64,000 nucleotides of DNA from contig NZ_CP014015.2 of assembly GCF_001559075.2 (NCBI RefSeq), forward strand, positions 1,798,001 to 1,862,000, read 5' to 3'. The number at the start of each line of letters is the position of its first letter. The first letter of the stretch is position 1. The notes beneath the pieces are model-generated. The model was given only the letters and a program-made list of their open reading frames with translations. It was not told the origin of the DNA and ran no database searches. The position numbers were made by a program, and so were the translations under genes. The DNA is from Citrobacter amalonaticus (GTDB lineage: Bacteria; Pseudomonadota; Gammaproteobacteria; Enterobacterales; Enterobacteriaceae). Below are positions 1 through 8,640 of this stretch, piece by piece.

Positions 1-348
1 GTCCGTAATCTGGATCTGCCGGGCTTCACGCCGGCACAGAAAAAACTGCTCGCCACACTATTGTTAAATCAGACCAACCCGGTCGATCTCTCGTCGTTGC
101 ATCAGCAAAATGCCGTACCACCGCGTGTGGCGGAGCATCTTTGTCGTCTGCTCAGACTGGCGATTATCTTTGCCAGCCGCCGTCGTGACGATCTGGTGCC
201 AGCCATTACGTTACAGGCGTCAAATGAAATTCTCGCCTTAACGCTGCCGCCGGACTGGCTGGAACAGCATCCGCTGGGGAAAGAGTTGATTGAACAAGAA
301 AGCCAGTGGCAGAGCTATGTCCACTGGCCTTTAGAAGTGTGTGAATGA
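1..348 (+). CDS. gppA: Guanosine-5'-triphosphate,3'-diphosphate pyrophosphatase, C-terminal fragment
   Basis: The open frame runs in from the left edge and ends in TGA at 346-348, so only the last 115 codons of a roughly 495-residue protein are present. The end of the fragment ([15 protein letters not shown]) matches the C-terminus of enterobacterial GppA, which converts pppGpp to ppGpp and also acts on polyphosphate. The ATPase-fold catalytic half lies outside the window, so catalytic residues cannot be checked. The last residues, VCE, differ from the VH ending I recall for E. coli. The tail-to-tail arrangement with rep, separated by a REP element, is the usual enterobacterial order. Confidence 0.93.
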   Translation, partial: VRNLDLPGFTPAQKKLLATLLLNQTNPVDLSSLHQQNAVPPRVAEHLCRLLRLAIIFASRRRDDLVPAITLQASNEILALTLPPDWLEQHPLGKELIEQESQWQSYVHWPLEVCE

Positions 349-353
349 TTCAC

Positions 354-391
354 AGCCGGAGGGCGGCGTAAACGCCTTATCCGGCCTACAA
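354..391. repeat. REP element between gppA and rep
   Basis: A short palindromic unit has the REP hallmarks: GCCGGA.GGCGGCGTAAACGCC followed by TTATCCGGCCTACA. It fills the gap between two convergent genes, where it can act as a transcript stabiliser or terminator for both. Confidence 0.8.
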
Positions 392-392
392 C

Positions 393-2417
393 CTACGATT
401 TTTCTCTTTTCGCCGCCATCATGGCTTTCAGATTCGCCAAATGGCTCTGCCCTTTCTGCATTCGCTCTTCGGCGCTCACCACTTTACGCTCCTGCTCCCA
501 GATCAGATCGTCCTGCGGTAACTCCAGCAGGAAGCGACTCGGCTCCGGGCGCACCAGTTCACCGTACTGACGTCGCTCTTTACACAGCGTAAAAATCAAC
601 TCTTTCTGCGCTCGGGTGATGCCGACATAGGCCAGACGGCGCTCTTCATCAATGTTGTCTTCATCGATGCTGCTCTGGTGCGGCAGGAAACCTTCTTCCA
701 TACCCACCATAAACACATACGGGAACTCCAGCCCTTTCGAGGCATGCAGCGTCATCAGTTGCACCTGATCCAGCTCTTCCTCGCTCTCGCCGCGCTCCAT
801 CATGTCACGTAGTGTGAAGCGGGTGACAACCTGAGTGAGCGTCATCGGCTCATCCAGTTCGCTACCTTCCAGCATTTCGGTCATCCAGCTAAACAGCTGG
901 TTAACGTTTTTCATGCGCATTTCAGCGGCTTTTGGGCTCGGCGAGGTTTCGTAAAGCCAGGATTCGTAATCAATTCCGTGGATGAGATCGCGAACGGCGG
1001 CAATCGGCTCACGTTCAGCCAACCGCTGAACCTCACCCAGCCAGTGGGTAAAACGGGTGAGCGAGTCATAGCCACGCCCGGTGAGCGTCTGGCTCAGCCC
1101 CAGATCAAAACTGGCGGTAAACAGGCTCTTGTTCCGCGTCATCGCCCACTCGCCCAGTTTCTGCAGCGTGGCGGGGCCGATTTCACGTTTTGGCGTATTC
1201 ACGATACGCAGGAACGCGCTGTCATCATCCGGATTGGTCAACACCCGCAGATAGGCCAGCAAATCTTTAATTTCCGGACGCGAAAAGAACGAGGTGCCGC
1301 CGGAAATTTTGTAGGGAATACGGTTCTGCATGAGGAATTTTTCGAACACCCGCGCCTGGTGGTTGCCGCGATACAGAATGGCGTAATCTTTATATTCCGT
1401 TTTATTCACAAAGTGATGGGCGATGAGTTCCCCGGTCACCCGCTCGGCTTCGTGCTCCTCATTATTCGCACTCAGAACTTTGAGTTCCGCGCCATATCCC
1501 AGCTCGGAAAAAAGCCGTTTTTCAAAGACGTGCGGGTTATTGGCGATAAGGATGTTCGCCGCCTTCAGGATCCGCCCGGAGGAGCGGTAGTTCTGCTCCA
1601 GTTTGATCACCTGTAATGCCGGGAAATCCTGACTTAACAACACCAGGTTTTGCGGACGCGCCCCGCGCCAGGAGTAAATCGACTGATCGTCGTCCCCCAC
1701 GACGGTGAATCGCGCCCGGTTTCCTACCAGCAGTTTCACCAGTTCGTACTGACTGGTGTTGGTGTCCTGATATTCATCCACCAGCAGATAGCGAATCTTG
1801 TTCTGCCAGCGCTCACGCACCTCTTCATTACGCTGCAACAGCAGCGTCGGCAGCAAAATCAGATCGTCAAAGTCGAGGACGTTACAGGCTTTCATATGCG
1901 CATCGTACAGCCCGTAACAGTGCGCAAAGATACGATCGCGCTCGCCTTTCGCACCGGCGGCCGCCTGTGCGGGTGTTTTGAGATCGTTCTTCCAGTTCGA
2001 GATCGTCGAGATCAACTGTTGCAGTACAACTTTGTCGTCTTCAATCAGCCCTTCCGTCAGATCTTTGAGCAGCGCAACCTGGTCCGTGTCATCAAACAGC
2101 GAGAAATTCGATTTCATCCCCAGCGCGGCGTATTCGCGTTTAATCACCTCCAGCCCTAACGTATGGAAAGTGGAGATCATCAACCCGCGCGCTTCTTTGC
2201 GTCCCAGCGTCTGTCCGACACGCTCTTTCATCTCGCGCGCCGCTTTGTTAGTAAAGGTCACCGCCGCAATATGTCGCGCCTGGTAGCCGCAGCCACGGAT
2301 CAGGTGAGCGATTTTATTGGTGATAACGCGTGTCTTACCGGAACCCGCACCCGCCAGCACCAGGCACGGTCCGGTGACGAATTCGACAGCTTGTTGTTGG
2401 CCGGGGTTTAAACGCAT
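393..2417 (-). CDS. rep: ATP-dependent DNA helicase Rep
   Basis: Encodes a 674-residue superfamily 1 (UvrD/Rep) 3'-5' helicase that travels with the replication fork and clears protein roadblocks. The Walker A motif GAGSGKT is at residues 23-29, the DEYQD box at about 214-218, and [12 protein letters not shown] at 241-252. [19 protein letters not shown] and [11 protein letters not shown] follow in family order. The C-terminal tail ([13 protein letters not shown]) corresponds to the segment that contacts DnaB in E. coli. Length and start match the family (673 residues in E. coli). It is transcribed leftward toward gppA. All motifs are intact, so the protein should be active. Confidence 0.98.
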   Translation of the reverse strand: MRLNPGQQQAVEFVTGPCLVLAGAGSGKTRVITNKIAHLIRGCGYQARHIAAVTFTNKAAREMKERVGQTLGRKEARGLMISTFHTLGLEVIKREYAALGMKSNFSLFDDTDQVALLKDLTEGLIEDDKVVLQQLISTISNWKNDLKTPAQAAAGAKGERDRIFAHCYGLYDAHMKACNVLDFDDLILLPTLLLQRNEEVRERWQNKIRYLLVDEYQDTNTSQYELVKLLVGNRARFTVVGDDDQSIYSWRGARPQNLVLLSQDFPALQVIKLEQNYRSSGRILKAANILIANNPHVFEKRLFSELGYGAELKVLSANNEEHEAERVTGELIAHHFVNKTEYKDYAILYRGNHQARVFEKFLMQNRIPYKISGGTSFFSRPEIKDLLAYLRVLTNPDDDSAFLRIVNTPKREIGPATLQKLGEWAMTRNKSLFTASFDLGLSQTLTGRGYDSLTRFTHWLGEVQRLAEREPIAAVRDLIHGIDYESWLYETSPSPKAAEMRMKNVNQLFSWMTEMLEGSELDEPMTLTQVVTRFTLRDMMERGESEEELDQVQLMTLHASKGLEFPYVFMVGMEEGFLPHQSSIDEDNIDEERRLAYVGITRAQKELIFTLCKERRQYGELVRPEPSRFLLELPQDDLIWEQERKVVSAEERMQKGQSHLANLKAMMAAKREKS

Positions 2418-2482
2418 AGGAAAAAGTGCTCAATCTTCGAACGGGGGACGAATTGTAGCAGAAAGCGAGGCCAAGGGAGTAA

Positions 2483-2509
2483 CAGGCTGCCTGCCCGTCA
2501 GGCAGCCTG
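2483..2509. repeat. 11-bp perfect stem-loop between pnuC and rep
   Basis: The arms CAGGCTGCCTG (2483-2493) and CAGGCAGCCTG (2499-2509) are perfectly complementary around a 5-nt loop. For leftward transcription the T run lies before the stem rather than after it, so this is not a canonical terminator for pnuC. It may stabilise the pnuC 3' end or reduce readthrough into rep. Confidence 0.6.
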
Positions 2510-2520
2510 AAAAATATCCA

Positions 2521-3249
2521 TCAGGATGCGCTGGCCGCGAGCGGCGAATAGCCGTTACGTTTTGCGCTCAGAATCCAACTGTAAGAACCCATCACCGCAA
2601 TGGCTGTCAGCAGGACATACTCCAGCGACATGGCATAGACGCCCTGAACCGCATAAATCACGACGCTAATGACATCAATAAGCACCCACAGCAACCAGTT
2701 TTCCACATACTTGCGGGTCATCAACACCATTGCGGCAATCGACAACACCAGCATGGTGGAATCCCAGAACGGGAAAGCATCCGGCTGTAGCTCTGGCATT
2801 GCCACCGACACTCCCACAGTGTGCAACAGCGCAAGCATGATACGGGTGAGTGTCGCAAATACCGGATCAATAAACAGTGTCATCAACAGGATAGCAACAA
2901 TGCAAACACCACCCAGCGCCAGCGTTTGTTGTCGGGAAAGCCAGCGAACTTTCAACGTCGCCTCTTGTTCCTCATTCTGGCGACTCCACGCATACCAGCC
3001 GTAGATATTCGCCGCAAAGAAGAACACCTGAAGCAGTAAACTGGCATACAGTTGGATCTGGAAAAAGATCGCGGCAAACAGAGTGACGTTAATCAGTCCG
3101 AACAGGTAATTTATAATTTTTTCCCTGCTGGCGTACCAGATACACAGTAAGCCAAAGACCGTACCGATAGCCTCAATCCACGAGAGCGCATACCCACCCT
3201 CTCCGAGAGGAATGTTGACCATTACGTTGTTAATACTGAAAAAATCCAT
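2521..3249 (-). CDS. pnuC: PnuC-family nicotinamide riboside/mononucleotide transporter
   Basis: Encodes a 242-residue hydrophobic protein that aligns along its whole length with E. coli PnuC. Shared segments include GLINVTLF, FFQIQLYASLLLQVFFFAAN, NIYGWYAWSR, MPELQPDAFPFWDS and MTRKYVENWLLW. PnuC proteins are multi-span membrane facilitators, related in fold to SWEET transporters, that import nicotinamide riboside (or dephosphorylated NMN) or, in other subfamilies, other vitamins. The ATG at 3249 overlaps the upstream phosphorylase stop codon as TGATG, which implies translational coupling; a GTG one codon earlier is possible. The canonical enterobacterial pnuC lies next to nadA, so this is probably a second copy. 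I infer the substrate from family similarity only. Confidence 0.87.
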   Translation of the reverse strand: MDFFSINNVMVNIPLGEGGYALSWIEAIGTVFGLLCIWYASREKIINYLFGLINVTLFAAIFFQIQLYASLLLQVFFFAANIYGWYAWSRQNEEQEATLKVRWLSRQQTLALGGVCIVAILLMTLFIDPVFATLTRIMLALLHTVGVSVAMPELQPDAFPFWDSTMLVLSIAAMVLMTRKYVENWLLWVLIDVISVVIYAVQGVYAMSLEYVLLTAIAVMGSYSWILSAKRNGYSPLAASAS

Positions 3250-3992
3250 CACTGTTCTCCTTGCTGACTATCAAAGTAAATGGCCTGTAGCGCCAGAGAA
3301 ACCTGATGAATTTCACCCTGCTGACACCGCATTTCTTGTTGCACATAATTATTGATGCTGCTGTCCAGACAGCCGTTATGGGTGACAACCACATTGAGCA
3401 ACGACGCCGTTCGCAGCCCGCGTAGCGCACCGACCACCATCAGTGCGGCCGTCTCCATATCTGCGCCAAGAATGCCGCGAGCAGACCATTCCGCATCCAG
3501 TTCAGCCTCGCGGTCGGTATAAAAACTGTCATGGCTGCGTACCAGTCCGCAACGGGCGGGAATGTTCATTTGCAACGCCAGTTGCATCAGCGTTGCCGTG
3601 AGCTGCGGATCCGCGCATGCCGGATAGCTGACAGGCGCATAGGTTTTACTGGTGCCATCATCCGCGACCGCACCATGGGCAATAATCACCTCGCCCAGCG
3701 CCAGCGTATCCTGCAATGCTCCGCAACTTCCGATTCGGATCAGCGTGTTGACGCCAATCTGGCGTAACTCTTCAATCGCAATAGCCGTTGATGGTCCACC
3801 GATTCCCGTCGATAGCACCAGAATTTCAACGCCCTTATACTCACCACGCGCCGCGCGAAACTCCCGGTTTTGCCCCAGCATTTCGGGCTTATCCAGAAAA
3901 CGAACGATTCGATCCACGCGTTCGGGATCGCCAGGCAATAGCGCATACCTTGCGCTCGTCATGTTTTTGCTTAATCGAATATGGGGTTGCAT
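3249..3992 (-). CDS. Uridine-phosphorylase-like nucleoside phosphorylase
   Basis: Encodes 247 residues of the PNP/UDP phosphorylase family. GDPERV (21-26) resembles the N-terminal phosphate-binding loop. The span STGIGGPSTAIAIEEL (61-76) fits the uridine phosphorylase signature. R86-IGSCG is the expected phosphate-site strand, and ADMETAAL (177-184) carries the Met-Glu pair that binds ribose. I see no equivalent of the catalytic Asp of DeoD, so it looks more like Udp than a purine nucleoside phosphorylase. It is not udp itself, which lies elsewhere beside metE. It is the middle gene of a leftward unit, 26 bp after a Crp-like regulator and coupled to pnuC. Uridine, another pyrimidine nucleoside, or nicotinamide riboside are all possible substrates. 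Confidence 0.85.
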   Translation of the reverse strand: MQPHIRLSKNMTSARYALLPGDPERVDRIVRFLDKPEMLGQNREFRAARGEYKGVEILVLSTGIGGPSTAIAIEELRQIGVNTLIRIGSCGALQDTLALGEVIIAHGAVADDGTSKTYAPVSYPACADPQLTATLMQLALQMNIPARCGLVRSHDSFYTDREAELDAEWSARGILGADMETAALMVVGALRGLRTASLLNVVVTHNGCLDSSINNYVQQEMRCQQGEIHQVSLALQAIYFDSQQGEQ

Positions 3993-4018
3993 CTCTTGTC
4001 TCCTTACGCCCCTGGCGC

Positions 4019-4720
4019 TTAACTTTCCGCCTCCCGCTTCAGTTTTTCAGGAGCCAGCAGAACAATACGATCCCCATCGGTATCAATAATTTTCAGTGAC
4101 TTAAGATCGTGCAAAATACGGTTAATACTGCGTGTCGTCGCCGCAAATTCCTGACTCAGATTTTGCTTATCCAGCAAAATAGACGTCGATTTATTATGTT
4201 GATATCGCTGCCATAATGCCTGGCATACCCGCTGGTGCAGCGAATATAAATTGTCGCTACTGGCCTTTTTCGACAGTTGATAATATTGCTGACTGAAGAA
4301 GCGTAATATTCGCTGGTTGAAATGATTATCCAGCGCCAGCCAGTGATTAAAATGTTCCTGCGACAGACTTAACAGTTGGACATTTCCCACCGCCACCACC
4401 GAGCAGATGTAATGCCGCGACTCAAATATCTCCAGTTCACCCAGCATGTCGCCTTTGCAGTAATGTGCCTGTCGATAACGACGACCATCTTCAGCCTCGT
4501 AAAAGACATCCACTTCACCCGATACGATCAGGGAAAACTGTCGACAGACCTCCCCCTGACGGCAAATCAGCGCGCCGCACGCGATATCGTCAAAACGCCA
4601 GCGCTGCATGACCTCCAGCGGGCAGTATTTGAGGAGTTCATACAACAGGGGGTCGTCTACAACCTGAGTCAATCCGACCAGCCAGTCGCCTGAAAAATCT
4701 GCTTTTTTCATTGTGTTCAT
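4019..4720 (-). CDS. Crp/Fnr-family transcriptional regulator (YeiL-like)
   Basis: Encodes 233 residues with an N-terminal cyclic-nucleotide-binding-type beta roll (about 35-125) and a C-terminal winged helix (about 184-215, LSQEFAATTRSINRILHDL). The phosphate-binding cassette reads GELEIFE (94-100). In an ungapped alignment the cAMP-contacting Arg82-Ser83 pair of E. coli Crp falls on Ile105-Cys106, so cAMP is probably not the ligand. Overall architecture resembles YeiL, which also sits among nucleoside genes in E. coli. GAGGGA lies 9-10 bases upstream of the ATG; a second ATG three codons in is possible. It leads the phosphorylase-pnuC unit and is divergent from ppiC, so it likely controls its own operon. 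Confidence 0.82.
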   Translation of the reverse strand: MNTMKKADFSGDWLVGLTQVVDDPLLYELLKYCPLEVMQRWRFDDIACGALICRQGEVCRQFSLIVSGEVDVFYEAEDGRRYRQAHYCKGDMLGELEIFESRHYICSVVAVGNVQLLSLSQEHFNHWLALDNHFNQRILRFFSQQYYQLSKKASSDNLYSLHQRVCQALWQRYQHNKSTSILLDKQNLSQEFAATTRSINRILHDLKSLKIIDTDGDRIVLLAPEKLKREAES

Positions 4721-4878
4721 GTTATCGCGTCCCTCTGACGGAAAGACAGGACCGCTGTCCCGCTCCCTCAGGAATACACTGGATGAAAATGCTATCTATC
4801 TCCCGATTCGATAAACCCGATGAGACATCTGTCCTGCGCTGGCGAAGAGTATATGTCTGACGCCCTGAGGAATGATAA

Positions 4879-5196
<318 letters not shown>

Positions 5197-5199
5197 GCA

Positions 5200-5233
5200 A
5201 AAGCCCAGAGCATTCAGACTCTGGGCTTTTTTT
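5200..5233 (+). terminator. Rho-independent terminator of ppiC
   Basis: AGCCCAGAG (5202-5210) pairs with CTCTGGGCT (5219-5227) across an 8-nt loop, followed by a run of T residues. It begins 3 bases after the ppiC stop codon. Confidence 0.93.
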
Positions 5234-5318
5234 GCCGGATGGCGCGACGCTTATCCGGCCTGCGAAATCCTCTCTTTTTGTAGGCCGGATAAGGCGTTCA
5301 CGCCGCCATCCGGCCATT
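5233..5318. repeat. BIME (two facing REP units) between ppiC and ilvC
   Basis: GCCGGATGGCGCGACGCTTATCCGGC is followed about 20 bp later by GTAGGCCGGATAAGGCG...CGCCATCCGGC in the opposite orientation. It lies between two convergent genes, the usual place for such elements. Confidence 0.9.
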
Positions 5319-5328
5319 CAGCAACATC

Positions 5329-6804
5329 TTAGCCAGCAACGGCAATGCGCTTCATATCGGTCATATAGCCACGCAGTTTCTGGCCGACTTTCTCGATAGC
5401 ATGGCTGCGAATCGCATCGTTTACATCACGCAGTTGAGCGTTATCCACTGCGCCTTCAGCAATCGCTTTACCCAGGTCGCCGGTCTGCAGCGTCGTCATA
5501 AACTCTTTCAGCAGCGGTACGCAAGCGTAAGAGAACAGGTAGTTACCGTATTCTGCAGTATCAGAAATAACCACGTTCATTTCGTACAGACGCTTACGCG
5601 CGATGGTGTTGGCGATCAGCGGCAGCTCGTGCAGTGACTCGTAGTACGCGGACTCTTCGATGATGCCAGAATCCACCATCGTTTCGAACGCCAGCTCAAC
5701 GCCTGCTTTCACCATGGCGATCATCAGCACGCCTTTATCGAAGTACTCCTGCTCGCCGATCTTACCGTCAAACTGCGGTGCGGTTTCAAACGCGGTTTTA
5801 CCGGTCTCTTCACGCCAGGTCAGCAGTTTCTTATCGTCGTTGGCCCAGTCAGCCATCATGCCGGAAGAGAACTCACCGGAGATGATGTCATCCATGTGTT
5901 TCTGGAACAGCGGCGCCATAATCTCTTTCAGCTGTTCGGACAGTGCGTAAGCGCGCAGTTTCGCCGGGTTGGACAGACGGTCCATCATCAGCGTGATACC
6001 GCCCTGCTTCAGCGCTTCAGTAATGGTTTCCCAGCCGAACTGAATCAGTTTCTCGGCATACGCCGGATCGGTACCTTCTTCCACCAGTTTATCGAAGCAC
6101 AGCAGAGAACCGGCCTGCAGCATGCCGCAGAGAATGGTCTGCTCGCCCATCAGGTCAGATTTCACTTCCGCCACGAAAGAAGATTCCAGCACGCCCGCAC
6201 GGTGACCGCCGGTCGCTGCAGCCCAGGCTTTAGCAATCGCCATGCCTTCGCCTTTCGGATCGTTTTCCGGGTGAACCGCGATCAGCGTCGGCACACCGAA
6301 ACCACGTTTGTACTCTTCACGTACTTCGGTACCCGGACACTTCGGCGCCACCATCACCACGGTGATGTCTTTACGGATCTGCTCGCCCACTTCAACGATG
6401 TTGAAACCATGAGAGTAACCCAGCGCCGCGCCGTCTTTCATCAGCGGTTGTACGGAACGCACCACGTCGGAGTGCTGTTTGTCTGGCGTCAGGTTAACCA
6501 CCAGGTCCGCCTGCGGGATCAGTTCTTCATACGTGCCGACTTTGAAGCCGTTTTCAGTCGCTTTACGCCAGGACGCGCGCTTCTCAGCAATCGCCTCTTT
6601 ACGCAGTGCGTAGGAGATATCCAGACCGGAATCACGCATGTTCAGGCCCTGGTTCAGACCCTGAGCGCCACAGCCGACGATGACCACTTTTTTACCCTGA
6701 AGGTAGCTCGCGCCATCGGCGAACTCATCGCGGCCCATAAAGCGACATTTACCCAGCTGTGCCAGCTGCTGGCGCAGGTTCAGTGTATTAAAGTAGTTAG
6801 CCAT
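5329..6804 (-). CDS. ilvC: Ketol-acid reductoisomerase (NADP+), class II
   Basis: Encodes 491 residues, the long class II form of acetohydroxyacid isomeroreductase. It converts acetolactate or acetohydroxybutyrate to the dihydroxy acid using NADPH and Mg2+, the second common step to valine and isoleucine. The Rossmann motif GCGAQG is at 44-49. Arg68, Arg76 and Ser78, which set NADPH preference in E. coli, are all present. The duplicated C-terminal knotted domains fit the full length. The gene is divergent from its activator ilvY, with an IlvY operator in the shared 156-bp gap. Confidence 0.98.
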   Translation of the reverse strand: MANYFNTLNLRQQLAQLGKCRFMGRDEFADGASYLQGKKVVIVGCGAQGLNQGLNMRDSGLDISYALRKEAIAEKRASWRKATENGFKVGTYEELIPQADLVVNLTPDKQHSDVVRSVQPLMKDGAALGYSHGFNIVEVGEQIRKDITVVMVAPKCPGTEVREEYKRGFGVPTLIAVHPENDPKGEGMAIAKAWAAATGGHRAGVLESSFVAEVKSDLMGEQTILCGMLQAGSLLCFDKLVEEGTDPAYAEKLIQFGWETITEALKQGGITLMMDRLSNPAKLRAYALSEQLKEIMAPLFQKHMDDIISGEFSSGMMADWANDDKKLLTWREETGKTAFETAPQFDGKIGEQEYFDKGVLMIAMVKAGVELAFETMVDSGIIEESAYYESLHELPLIANTIARKRLYEMNVVISDTAEYGNYLFSYACVPLLKEFMTTLQTGDLGKAIAEGAVDNAQLRDVNDAIRSHAIEKVGQKLRGYMTDMKRIAVAG

Positions 6805-6919
6805 AGTGGTGTACTCCGTGATGTTGTGTTGTGGTGCTTATTATTCGGTTCGCTTTTGCGAGAATGAATCCACTATATGACAGGAAATTTATTGCGGAAA
6901 TTGATATATTCACAACGTC

Positions 6920-6940
6920 ACGTTGCAATAACTGCAACGT
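6920..6940. promoter_or_regulatory. IlvY operator in the ilvC-ilvY intergenic region
   Basis: ACGTTGCA and TGCAACGT form a perfect 8-5-8 dyad just upstream of the ilvY GTG. IlvY is known to bind tandem operators between ilvY and ilvC, repressing itself and activating ilvC when acetolactate or acetohydroxybutyrate is present. The second operator toward ilvC is less symmetrical and I do not place it exactly. Confidence 0.75.
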
Positions 6941-6960
6941 AAAAATGAAGAGGTTCGCCG

Positions 6961-7869
6961 GTGGATTTACGCGATCTGAAAATGTTCCTGCATCTGGCGG
7001 AAAGCCGCCACTTTGGTCGCAGCGCGCGGGCGATGCATGTCAGCCCTTCCACACTGTCACGACAGATCCAGCGCCTTGAAGAAGACCTCGGCCAACCGTT
7101 GTTTGTCCGCGATAATCGCACGGTTACGCTGACCGAAGCCGGCGAAGAGCTACGAACGTTTGCCCAACAGACGCTGTTGCAGTATCAGCAATTGCGCCAC
7201 ACTCTCGATCAGCAAGGTCCGTCGCTGTCGGGGGAACTGCATATTTTCTGCTCGGTGACCGCTGCCTATAGCCATCTGCCGCCCATCCTCGATCGCTTTC
7301 GCGCTGAACATCCCTCAGTAGAAATTAAGCTCACCACCGGCGACGCCGCCGATGCCATGGAAAAAGTGGTAACCGGCGAAGCGGATCTGGCGATTGCCGG
7401 AAAGCCGGAGACGCTGCCCGGTGCGGTGGCGTTTTCAATGCTGGAGAATCTGGCGGTGGTACTCATTGCCCCGGCGCTACCCTGCCCGGTACGCAATCAG
7501 GTTTCGGTGGAGAAACCCGACTGGTCTACGGTGCCATTCATCATGGCCGATCAGGGACCCGTGCGCCGTCGCATTGAACTGTGGTTCCGTCGCCATAAAA
7601 TCAGCAATCCGCAGATTTACGCCACCGTGGGCGGGCATGAAGCGATGGTGTCGATGGTCGCGCTCGGCTGTGGCGTGGCGCTACTGCCCGAAGTGGTGCT
7701 GGAAAACAGCCCCGAACCGGTGCGTAATCGCGTGATGATTTTAGAACGCAGCGACGAGAAAACCCCGTTCGAACTGGGCGTCTGTGCGCCGAAAAAGCGG
7801 CTGCATGAGCCGCTCATCGATGCGTTCTGGAAAATAGTCCTCGAAAGGAAAATCGACGAAGGACGGTAA
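6961..7869 (+). CDS. ilvY: LysR-type activator of ilvC
   Basis: Encodes 302 residues with an N-terminal LysR winged helix-turn-helix (about 1-60; SARAMHVSPSTLSRQIQRLE) and a periplasmic-binding-protein-like effector domain. It starts at GTG 6961, giving MDLRDLK as in E. coli. IlvY activates ilvC in response to the substrates of that enzyme. The C-terminal tail (VLERKIDEGR) differs from the shorter E. coli end. It is followed after 3 bp by the convergent DUF2461 gene. Confidence 0.96.
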   Translation: MDLRDLKMFLHLAESRHFGRSARAMHVSPSTLSRQIQRLEEDLGQPLFVRDNRTVTLTEAGEELRTFAQQTLLQYQQLRHTLDQQGPSLSGELHIFCSVTAAYSHLPPILDRFRAEHPSVEIKLTTGDAADAMEKVVTGEADLAIAGKPETLPGAVAFSMLENLAVVLIAPALPCPVRNQVSVEKPDWSTVPFIMADQGPVRRRIELWFRRHKISNPQIYATVGGHEAMVSMVALGCGVALLPEVVLENSPEPVRNRVMILERSDEKTPFELGVCAPKKRLHEPLIDAFWKIVLERKIDEGR

Positions 7870-7872
7870 TGG

Positions 7873-8574
7873 TTACAGATCCGCCGGGTCAATTTGCTTC
7901 AGCGTTTCCACCTGCATGAGCCACTGGTACAGCGGTTCCAGCTGGCGGAAACCGTCGGCCAACAGCGTCACCAGATCGGCATGGAAGAGTTTTTCCACGT
8001 CGGTATCCGTTGCCATTGCCGCAAAGGATTTGCGGTGATACCAGTCGGAAATCGTCGGTTCAAGATCCTTTACCAGCAGCCGCTTATAGCGCTCTCCCAC
8101 CAGCTCAAACGGTGCCCGACAACAGTCAGCCACTTCCAGAAACTGCGTGGGCCGTTGTTTTAGCGTATGACGAAACAGATCCATCGTCGGCTTACTGGCA
8201 CTGTAGTAACCCAGTCCATAGCGCAACGTATCGGGGCTGATCTCAAAAAAATACGCGGGCGCATCGGTCCAGTTTTTGGCTGAACGTTTGAAGGTCAGCC
8301 ACATCCGGCTACGGTAAAGCGATTTGTCATGGGAAAAGCGGGTATCACGGTGAATGCGCGACAGCGTCTTGCCGATGGCGGAACGGGTTTCCAGCAGTGG
8401 GTCAATTTCCAGCATCACTGGCGCTAAGTCATCCACCAGCGCCCGGAACGGCGTGAGTATGCTGCGGTCATAAATAAAACGGTGCTCCTCGAACCACGTT
8501 TTATCATTTTCAATTTTTACCTGCTGAAGAAACGTCAGCCCTTCCTGCGCAAATCCCTGAAAGCGTCCAGCCAT
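7873..8574 (-). CDS. DUF2461 domain-containing protein
   Basis: Encodes 233 residues that I assign to the DUF2461/TIGR02453 family. Recognisable segments are FLQQVKIENDKTWFEEHR, IHRDTRFSHDKSLYR and the FFEIS/YGLGYY strand region. No biochemical function is established for the family. The ATG at 8574 is chosen because AGAGGC lies about 6 bases upstream; an earlier in-frame start would put the N-terminus inside a REP element. There is no signal peptide or membrane span, so it is probably cytoplasmic. It sits between ilvY and ilvA, where E. coli K-12 has no such gene, so it is an accessory insertion or a lineage-specific retention. Confidence 0.85.
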   Translation of the reverse strand: MAGRFQGFAQEGLTFLQQVKIENDKTWFEEHRFIYDRSILTPFRALVDDLAPVMLEIDPLLETRSAIGKTLSRIHRDTRFSHDKSLYRSRMWLTFKRSAKNWTDAPAYFFEISPDTLRYGLGYYSASKPTMDLFRHTLKQRPTQFLEVADCCRAPFELVGERYKRLLVKDLEPTISDWYHRKSFAAMATDTDVEKLFHADLVTLLADGFRQLEPLYQWLMQVETLKQIDPADL

Positions 8575-8593
8575 CTGCTTGCCTCTAAAATAA

Positions 8594-8627
8594 TTGCCGG
8601 ACGGCGCAAAGCCCTGCGCCATCCGGT
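8594..8627. repeat. REP element downstream of ilvA
   Basis: GCCGGACGGCGCAAAGCCCTGCGCCATCCGGT is a REP-type palindrome between the ilvA stop and the DUF2461 start. It may protect the long ilvGMEDA messenger from 3' degradation. Confidence 0.78.
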
Positions 8628-8640
8628 CATACCAACACGC

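Noticed and set aside
5896..6867. A 323-codon frame opposite ilvC
   Set aside because: It is entirely antisense to a conserved gene, with no recognisable domain.
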